Source of the DNA: Clostridia bacterium
GTDB taxonomy: Bacteria; Bacillota_A; Clostridia; UMGS1883; HGM11501
DNA: 28,324 nt
Assembly: GCA_017536285.1 (NCBI GenBank)
Contig: JAFXHP010000062.1
Span: 1-28,324, forward strand
Direction: 5' to 3'
The translations under genes were made by a program, and so were the position numbers. Position 1 is the first letter of the stretch, and every line of letters begins with the position of its first letter. This document shows positions 22,188 through 28,324 of the stretch, one piece after another. The notes beneath the pieces were generated by a model. That model was not told where the DNA came from. It searched no databases and was given only the letters and a program-made list of their open reading frames with translations.

Positions 22188-23479
22188 TGTATTTTACAGA
22201 GAAATATTACTCCGATATGAAGGAAACCTTATATGTCGGTGAGCATAAAAGCGGCCTTAAGGTTTATGTCCTTCCCAAAACAGGTTTTACAAAAAGCTAT
22301 GCAATTCTTGCCACCAGATATGGTTCTGTTAACAATCATTTTACCGCTCCCGGGGACACAGAACCTACAAAAATCCCCGACGGTATTGCTCATTATCTGG
22401 AGCATAAAATGTTTGACCAGGAGGACGGAAGCAATGTTTTTGACAAATTTTCCGCCTACGGAGCAAACGCCAATGCATTTACCGGATTTACCATGACTGC
22501 GTATCTTTTTTCCGCTGCATCCAACTTCTACGAAAATTTAGAATCTTTACTTGACTATACCATGCATCCTTACTACACAGACGAGACAGTTGAAAAGGAA
22601 CAGGGCATAATAGGACAGGAAATCAGAATGTATGAGGACGAGCCTGACTGGAACGTATATTTTAATGCACTTCGTGCCATGTATAATGTAAATCCCGTAA
22701 ACATCGACATTGCAGGTACGGTTGAGTCCATTTCCGAAATCACAAAGGAAAAGCTTTATAAATGCTATAACACATTTTATCATCCTTCAAACATGGTACT
22801 CTTCACAACAGGTGCCGTTAACCCCACCAAGGTCGGAGAGTATATTGAGCGTTTGATTTCAGCAGACAGCAACCCCGGAGAAATAATAAATCATTTCCCC
22901 GAAGAACCTCCTCATATTGCAAAAAAAGAAATCAAAGACTTTTTCGATATAGGAACACCTCAGTTTGTGGTGGCATTCAAGGATATAACACTTCCCGATA
23001 AAGGTGATGACTATGTTAAAACCGATGCCGAAATGACCATTCTTCTTGAAGTTCTTGCAGGCAGAGGCAGCCGTCTTTATAACAGCTTATATGAACAAAA
23101 CCTCATAAACGACGGATTTGATGCATCATACGAAGGTGAGCTTACCTATGCTTTTTCAGCCTTTTCGGGAGAAAGCCGCGATCCCGATGCCGTATACAAG
23201 GCCATTTGCGACGAAGTTAATCGCTTAAAGAAAGACGGCATAGATAAAGAAGCTTTCGAGCGTGCTAAACGTGTTTGCTACGGAAAAGCTGTATCTTTAT
23301 TTGACAGACAGGAAAGCTTTTCTAATGCCTTTTGCAGATTTGCCACAAAGGATGCTGACCTTTTAACTTATCCTTCTTTTGTCGGGAAGGCAACATATGA
23401 GGGAATCAGTGAAAGACTCAATCAGCTTAACCCCGAAAGGTGTGTCCTTTCTGCTATTTATCCTAAAAAGGAGGCTTAA
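22187..23479 (+). CDS. ymfH: M16-family zinc metallopeptidase, catalytic subunit (YmfH type)
   Basis: This 430-residue protein carries the inverted zinc motif His69-Tyr-Leu-Glu72-His73 (GIAHYLEHKMF). A downstream EKEQGIIGQEI element has Glu145 as the likely third metal ligand. The NAFTGFTMTAYLFSA segment and the C-terminal GRGSRLYNSLYEQ segment are typical of the family. It should cut short peptides together with the upstream inactive partner. Its ATG uses the last A of the upstream TAA stop. lgt begins 2 bases after its own stop. Confidence 0.93.
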   Translation: MYFTEKYYSDMKETLYVGEHKSGLKVYVLPKTGFTKSYAILATRYGSVNNHFTAPGDTEPTKIPDGIAHYLEHKMFDQEDGSNVFDKFSAYGANANAFTGFTMTAYLFSAASNFYENLESLLDYTMHPYYTDETVEKEQGIIGQEIRMYEDEPDWNVYFNALRAMYNVNPVNIDIAGTVESISEITKEKLYKCYNTFYHPSNMVLFTTGAVNPTKVGEYIERLISADSNPGEIINHFPEEPPHIAKKEIKDFFDIGTPQFVVAFKDITLPDKGDDYVKTDAEMTILLEVLAGRGSRLYNSLYEQNLINDGFDASYEGELTYAFSAFSGESRDPDAVYKAICDEVNRLKKDGIDKEAFERAKRVCYGKAVSLFDRQESFSNAFCRFATKDADLLTYPSFVGKATYEGISERLNQLNPERCVLSAIYPKKEA

Positions 23480-23481
23480 AT

Positions 23482-24291
23482 ATGAAGACTCATATAGAGT
23501 TTCCGAATTTGGGAATTGACCTTAATCTAAACCGCAGATTAGTCGAATTTGATGCCTTGGGTGGCGGCATATATTATTATGCCGTCATCATATGCCTTGG
23601 ATTCTTCCTGGCATGGCTCTACATAAATAACAAGGAAAAAAGGACCGGAAAAAGCACAGAACCCATCCTCGATATGGTCCTCTATGCCCTCCCGGCCGCA
23701 ATAATATGTGCAAGACTTTACTATGTTATTTTTTCATTTGACAGCTACAAAGATGACCTTTCGGATATTTTCAAGATATGGGAAGGCGGACTTGCAATTT
23801 ACGGCGGCATAATAGGTGCAATGGCCGTTATAATAATTTACTGCCGTACAAAAAAGCTTTCTGTTCTTCACTATCTTGATCTTGTTTCCATAGGACTTTT
23901 TATAGGACAAGCTGTAGGACGCTGGGGAAACTTTGTTAACGGAGAGGCTCACGGCTCTGTTTGTTCCGATAGTTTTTTATTGGGAATGTGCATAAACGGA
24001 AGAGGCCCGTTCCACCCCACATTCTTATATGAATCCGTCCTTAATATAGCAGGATTTACAGTTCTTCACTTTTTATCGAAAAAAATAAAATACGAAGGCT
24101 TTTGCCTTTACTTTTATCTTACCTGGTACGGTCTTGTGCGATTCTTCATTGAAGGTCTCAGAACCGACAGTCTCTATATCCCGGGGACAGAGATAAGAAC
24201 CAGCCAGGCACTTTCTCTGGTTCTGTTTATAGTCGGCATCACACTGCTCATAAAAACCATAAAAGCAAACAGGCAAAAAGTATCAGGCTAA
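23482..24291 (+). CDS. lgt: Prolipoprotein diacylglyceryl transferase
   Basis: This 269-residue multi-pass membrane enzyme transfers diacylglycerol from phosphatidylglycerol to the lipobox Cys of prelipoproteins. Key signatures are WEGGLAIYGGIIG (100-112), the Lgt signature GRWGNFVNGEAHG (146-158, with the essential Arg147), FHPTFLYES, and RFFIEGLRTDSL near the C-terminus. AAGGAGG precedes the ATG, and the gene is the last of the glycolipid/M16 operon. No clear terminator follows before the next promoter. Confidence 0.96.
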   Translation: MKTHIEFPNLGIDLNLNRRLVEFDALGGGIYYYAVIICLGFFLAWLYINNKEKRTGKSTEPILDMVLYALPAAIICARLYYVIFSFDSYKDDLSDIFKIWEGGLAIYGGIIGAMAVIIIYCRTKKLSVLHYLDLVSIGLFIGQAVGRWGNFVNGEAHGSVCSDSFLLGMCINGRGPFHPTFLYESVLNIAGFTVLHFLSKKIKYEGFCLYFYLTWYGLVRFFIEGLRTDSLYIPGTEIRTSQALSLVLFIVGITLLIKTIKANRQKVSG

Positions 24292-24304
24292 CTATAAAAT
24301 TCCT

Positions 24305-24333
24305 TTGACTTGCCTTGCCTTTTATGGTAAAAT
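24305..24333 (+). promoter_or_regulatory. Strong promoter of the S-layer-homology protein gene
   Basis: TTGACT (24305-24310), 17-base spacer, TAAAAT (24328-24333), with TGG directly before the -10 (extended -10). Its position between lgt and the large gene means the latter is transcribed independently, as expected for an abundant surface protein. Confidence 0.72.
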
Positions 24334-24374
24334 AGAATTATACTGGATAAATATTTCATCAAGGAGGTACATTT

Positions 24375-27300
24375 ATGACTATGCTAAAAAAAGCTCTGTG
24401 TCTTTTTCTGGCTTTTTGCATGCTTACAATTCCTGTATGTTATGCTGAAGACGCAGCTGCTCAAACCGCTTCATCTGCCGACAACACTGCAGGCGAAGTT
24501 TCAACCGAATTCTCCGATATAGATTACTCCACTCCAATGGGTATTTCCATCGAAGCACTGGTTGATAAATCCATTATCACAGGATTCCCCGACGGGACAT
24601 ATAAAGCCGACCAGACTTTAACCCGTGCGGAATTTGCAAAAATTATTGTTTGTTTTTTGGGAAACACAACCGAAACCAATCAGGACTCCGGTTTCCCGGA
24701 TGTTGACAATGTCGGAGGAAGTGCTCACTGGGCAAAGAATTATATAAAAATCGCAAAAGACATGGGAATAATTGCCGGTTTTCCCGACGGAACATTTATG
24801 CCCGACTCTCCCGTTACATACGAACAGGCTGTAAAAATGATTATGTGTGCCCTTGGCTACACAAATCTTTCTTATCCCGACGGATATATTCAGCTTGCAA
24901 TGCAGAAAAAACTCTTTGTAAACTCCACCCACACAAGCGGACAGAGTTCTCCCATAACCAGAGGATCAACTGCAATATTCATTTATAATGCACTTTCCAT
25001 AACCCCCAATAACAAAACCACCGATAACACAAACGTAACATTTACCGGCGAAAGCTTCGGAAGCGGCGGCGGTGGTGGCGGCGGCAGCCGTGACGATTCC
25101 TCCCGCAAAATCACCGGTATTGTATGGGGTACAGAAACCACAATGCTTGATACAACAAAGAGCATCCTTTATTCCGATGAACTTGCCATCGTATACCAAA
25201 ACGGCGAAGACGAGACCGTGAGAGAGGATTTGCCCGTTTCTTCAAAATACGCTAAAAAAATTGATTCCTATCTTGGAAAACACATTCGTGCAACAATAAA
25301 GGAAGATGACGACGGAAAAGAATATATTTCCGACATAACAATCATTGAAAAGAAGAACCGTGCTGTTTCCGTATCTTTGGATGATTTCATTGATATGTCA
25401 ACATCCGATGAAACCGGCGAAACAATCGTAACCTACTATGACAGCGACGAAAAGAAACAGACACTGACTCTTGCCGATCCCGAAAGCCTTTATATTATCT
25501 ACAACGATAAATCCATAAACACAGAAGATGCCGAAAACTATGAATATGATTCTTCCTTCATAACAGATACAGAGATTGGTTCTTTCATATTTTACTCCAA
25601 TGACGGCGACAAAAAGTATGATATAATTTTCGTTGAATCATACAAAACCGCTGTTATAAACGGCAAAATTGCAAGCTCCGGCTTAATAAAGTTTAAGTAT
25701 GGGAACGAAGACTTAAATATCCTCTACAGCGATTCCGACAAGAACATAGACCGAACCGTTACAACGCTTAAAAATTCCAAAACACTTTCAAGCATGAAAG
25801 TGTCCGACCTCAAAGAATATGATGTCATCGACTATAAGGAGTCCATCGACAAGGATTTCCTTACAGCAGAAATAACTCCTGCCGAAGATACTTCTGTTTC
25901 CGGAAGCTTCTTAAAGTTTTCAGAAGTTGATGGTATAAACAAGATTCAAATAAGAAATAAGTCTACCGATAAGAAGGTAGAATACGAACTGAACTATAAT
26001 TACCTTAACTACCTTGACAACTATTCCGGAGATGATAAGTTCATCCCTCAGGAATATGACAATGTAAAGCTTTATTTCAACGCTGACGGCAAGGTTGCCG
26101 CTATTGAAGAAATAATTTCTACTGCAGATTCTAAATACGGCTATATCACAATGCTCGCCTATAAGAATGCGGATGGAAGCAGAGAAGACGAATACATCGA
26201 TGCATCCGAAACTCCCGAAGAGGGTGACAAGGTTGCAATGATGTTGTATCAGGTCGATCCTTCAAAATCCACCATTGGCTCACATACTTCTTCCCCCATA
26301 CTGGTTGACTCCACCGTAAGAGTGGACGGTGTCATCATAAAGAATAATCCGGAAGAGGTAATGACAAGACTCTTAAAGGCTGCAGAGCTTACAAACGATG
26401 GTAAGAACGCTCCATTAAACAAAAACACAGAATATTCCTCTTTCATCCGTTATGAAATGTCAGGCGGACAAATCATTACCATCGACACCGTTTTAGACTC
26501 TGACGGAAGAACCCTTTCTACGGAAAGCGATGAACGCTTCAACACCTTGTTCAGAAGCAGCACTTTCATTTACGATGACAACGGAGAAGACGAAGGCAGA
26601 CATGTATATTATTCAAGTTCTTCTTCCCCCGGATTTTATAAAGCATCTTCAACTTATTCCACAAGAGTAAAGCTTTACAATAACAGCAGTAAATCCACTC
26701 TTGTTTTCGTTCCCGGAAACAGAAGTGATACAAAATATTATTCTGCAAGCAAATTTGATTACAAAAACTTCTACCACGGAATGAAATATTATATAGAAGC
26801 CTATAACGTAAGCGGAAACTATGCCGAGTTCCTTCTTCAGTATGTAAGTGACGGAAAAGATGTTGTTACATCTTTCTCCACAATGGCCGTGGTTACCGCA
26901 ACTGAAGACGAGGATAACGACGATCCCGACGTACTTAAAATCAAATATCGCACGGCTGCAAACTCCACCGAAAACACCATAGCTTTAGCAAAAGGCAGTC
27001 CTGCGGCAGAAAAATATGATGACTTGAATGTCGGAGACGTAATACTTTTCTCAACCACACTTGATAAATTAATGTATGATTTCTATCATGCTTTGGATAT
27101 AACTAACCTTCCTCATAAGCGTGTGGATGACGATACTTTATTCTATAATACGGTAGAGACCTCCGACAGAAGAATAAAAGGCTTTGACATTTATCCCACA
27201 GGCAAGCAGAATACAGCAGCAAATGCAGAGTACCGCACAATTTACGGAACGGCAGTTTCATATGAAAATACCGGTACAGGTACAGTAATCGTAAATCCCA

Positions 27301-28324
27301 TTCTCAACACAGACTACTTTGAAGAAATGGACGAATCCCTTAACGAAGAACACAACTTTGCATCAGCCACAAAACTCTTCGTATATGACGAAGAAGAAGA
27401 AAAGGTAACCATGTATTCCTCTTCTACATCCGCAAAGGGGTATCTTAAAGAAAACCTCTTCACAGAAGACAAGTACGGTTTAGAAGATGCAGATAAGGTA
27501 TTCATTTATACCACAAACACCTACGCAGCCGTATCCACCGGCGATCCTGTTGTTAAATTCATTTACTTAATCCGCACCGCCTCTCAGAAAAATCCCGATA
27601 ACTATGAAGGCGTAGAAACTCCCGAAGTTGATCCTTTGGCTGATGTAAAAGCAGAAGCTAAGACTAAGCTTACAGATTATATTGGAGATATAGATGTTTC
27701 TCTTTACAGCACTGTACTCGGAATTAACGAAGACATTTTCTCTGATATTCTTTCCGAAGGAAAAGAAGCCATCTCCGCATCCACATCCGAAAACGAAATA
27801 GAAAACGCTTTAGCGGATGCAAAGGCCAAGGCTGATGACATCCCCACAGACTCCTATATAGAAGATAGCAAAAGCGAAGTTGAAAACTATATCGATGTAA
27901 CCAAGTATCAAGACGCAGAAAGTTTTGTATCCGATGCGCTGGATCAAATTGATGCATCTGTATCAAAGGCAGAAATAGAAACAATAATTGAGGGTGCATA
28001 CAGTAACATTGATGACGCTGTACTTTCTCAGATTGTTGAAGACAAAAAGGCTGAGCTTGATGATTACCTCGCAGGAGTATCATCAGATACTGGATACGAT
28101 TTCTCTGAAGATACCGATTTAGATGCTCTCTTAGAGGATCATAAGGCAAATCTTGATGCCGTTTCTTCCATAGGAGATATAAACGAAGTATACCAAAATG
28201 CGACGGATGCGATTGATGAATTCGTTGAAACAAACTATCCTAAGGAGGATTCTACCGATCCTGAGACAGGTGATCCCACAGACCCCGAGACAGGCGATCC
28301 TACTGATCCCGAGACAGGCGATCC
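24375..28324 (+). CDS. Large secreted S-layer-homology protein (3' end outside window)
   Basis: The frame is open for more than 1,316 codons to the window edge. AAGGAGG (24361-24367) lies 7 bases before the ATG. The signal peptide is about residues 1-24 (cut near CYA|EDA; no lipobox). SLH repeats follow: 46-97 (FSDID...ITGFPDGTYKADQTLTRAEF), 107-160 (FPDVD...IAGFPDGTFMPDSPVTYEQA) and a degenerate third, about 167-216. SLH domains bind pyruvylated secondary cell-wall polymers. A poly-Gly hinge (about 229-238) separates them from a long region rich in Asp, Tyr, Ser and Thr that I do not recognise. From about residue 1090 it becomes helical and acidic, resembling three-helix-bundle spacer repeats. 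The last residues are an octapeptide repeat. It may be the S-layer protein or a large SLH-anchored exoprotein. Confidence 0.88.
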   Translation, partial: MTMLKKALCLFLAFCMLTIPVCYAEDAAAQTASSADNTAGEVSTEFSDIDYSTPMGISIEALVDKSIITGFPDGTYKADQTLTRAEFAKIIVCFLGNTTETNQDSGFPDVDNVGGSAHWAKNYIKIAKDMGIIAGFPDGTFMPDSPVTYEQAVKMIMCALGYTNLSYPDGYIQLAMQKKLFVNSTHTSGQSSPITRGSTAIFIYNALSITPNNKTTDNTNVTFTGESFGSGGGGGGGSRDDSSRKITGIVWGTETTMLDTTKSILYSDELAIVYQNGEDETVREDLPVSSKYAKKIDSYLGKHIRATIKEDDDGKEYISDITIIEKKNRAVSVSLDDFIDMSTSDETGETIVTYYDSDEKKQTLTLADPESLYIIYNDKSINTEDAENYEYDSSFITDTEIGSFIFYSNDGDKKYDIIFVESYKTAVINGKIASSGLIKFKYGNEDLNILYSDSDKNIDRTVTTLKNSKTLSSMKVSDLKEYDVIDYKESIDKDFLTAEITPAEDTSVSGSFLKFSEVDGINKIQIRNKSTDKKVEYELNYNYLNYLDNYSGDDKFIPQEYDNVKLYFNADGKVAAIEEIISTADSKYGYITMLAYKNADGSREDEYIDASETPEEGDKVAMMLYQVDPSKSTIGSHTSSPILVDSTVRVDGVIIKNNPEEVMTRLLKAAELTNDGKNAPLNKNTEYSSFIRYEMSGGQIITIDTVLDSDGRTLSTESDERFNTLFRSSTFIYDDNGEDEGRHVYYSSSSSPGFYKASSTYSTRVKLYNNSSKSTLVFVPGNRSDTKYYSASKFDYKNFYHGMKYYIEAYNVSGNYAEFLLQYVSDGKDVVTSFSTMAVVTATEDEDNDDPDVLKIKYRTAANSTENTIALAKGSPAAEKYDDLNVGDVILFSTTLDKLMYDFYHALDITNLPHKRVDDDTLFYNTVETSDRRIKGFDIYPTGKQNTAANAEYRTIYGTAVSYENTGTGTVIVNPILNTDYFEEMDESLNEEHNFASATKLFVYDEEEEKVTMYSSSTSAKGYLKENLFTEDKYGLEDADKVFIYTTNTYAAVSTGDPVVKFIYLIRTASQKNPDNYEGVETPEVDPLADVKAEAKTKLTDYIGDIDVSLYSTVLGINEDIFSDILSEGKEAISASTSENEIENALADAKAKADDIPTDSYIEDSKSEVENYIDVTKYQDAESFVSDALDQIDASVSKAEIETIIEGAYSNIDDAVLSQIVEDKKAELDDYLAGVSSDTGYDFSEDTDLDALLEDHKANLDAVSSIGDINEVYQNATDAIDEFVETNYPKEDSTDPETGDPTDPETGDPTDPETGD
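28254..28324 (+). repeat. 24-base tandem repeat coding TDPETGDP
   Basis: Three in-frame copies begin at 28254, 28278 and 28302; the last is cut by the window edge. The copies vary mainly at third codon positions (GGT/GGC, CCT/CCC, ACC/ACA/ACT), so the peptide is conserved more than the DNA. Acidic Pro/Thr repeats of this kind usually form an extended wall-spanning or linker segment. Confidence 0.85.

Noticed and set aside
24375..24450. The SLH protein as a lipoprotein, given lgt next door
   Set aside because: The residues before the Cys (LTIPVC) do not fit a lipobox, and a normal signal-peptidase site follows at CYA.
27724..28233. A 169-codon minus-strand frame over the SLH gene
   Set aside because: It is low-complexity (Leu/Arg/His/Gln-rich), antisense to a continuous coding frame, and caused by the acidic codon bias of the sense gene.
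28254..28324. Tandem 24-base units as a CRISPR-like or regulatory repeat
   Set aside because: Units are contiguous without spacers, in frame, and differ mainly at synonymous positions, so they are a coding repeat.

Overview
The window looks like chromosomal DNA from an uncultured low-GC Bacillota bacterium of the class Clostridia. The grounds are A/T-rich intergenic sequence, strong AGGAGG-type ribosome sites, frequent TTG/GTG starts, sigma-A-like promoters (TTGACA-17-TATAAT), and a typical Clostridia gene set (rnmV, recD2, ymfF/ymfH, rph-rdgB, S-layer homology and copper-amine-oxidase-type 'stalk' domains). No tRNA, rRNA, CRISPR array, insertion sequence or prophage gene was seen. Most of the window is ordinary housekeeping sequence, and I do not see a clear new multi-gene system. 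The points of interest are tiny genes, RNA hairpins and one broken gene.

Layout. (1) 1-1010: the 3' end of a PduL-type phosphate acyltransferase, a terminator, and a DeoR-family regulator. (2) 1012-4565: a promoter and two overlapping ABC exporter half-transporters whose motifs predict a heterodimer with one degenerate ATP site. (3) 4571-4753 (minus): a lone ribbon-helix-helix protein. (4) 4838-7976: tandem promoters, then a secreted HtrA-like protease and a secreted protein, both carrying the stalk domain. The second gene has a -1 frameshift near 7580 that cuts off its third repeat module. (5) 7988-8786 (minus): yebC. (6) 8821-11913: a COG2426 membrane protein, an 89-residue membrane protein whose ribosome site is buried in a hairpin, and recD2. 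(7) 11897-17861 (minus): a tightly packed run reading Ca2+ P-type ATPase, manA, gph-like phosphatase, dGTPase-like HD protein, rnmV. (8) 17921-19350: rph and rdgB. (9) 19365-19736 (minus): two very small related membrane proteins (43 and 31 residues), one extremely Cys-rich, with hairpins in their leader and between them. (10) 19809-24291: an operon of MGDG-synthase-like glycosyltransferase, inactive M16 protein (ymfF), active M16 peptidase (ymfH) and lgt. (11) 24305-28324: a strong promoter and a very large secreted S-layer-homology protein that runs off the right edge inside a TDPETGDP repeat.

How the genes fit together: three regions concern the cell surface (stalk-domain protease pair, glycolipid/lipoprotein/M16 operon, S-layer protein). 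The remainder deals with nucleotide sanitation (dGTPase-like, RdgB), RNA processing (RNase M5, RNase PH), DNA repair (RecD2), translation-linked regulation (YebC) and sugar metabolism (ManA, Gph). Convergent gene pairs are separated by compact bidirectional terminators, two of which share an identical hairpin.
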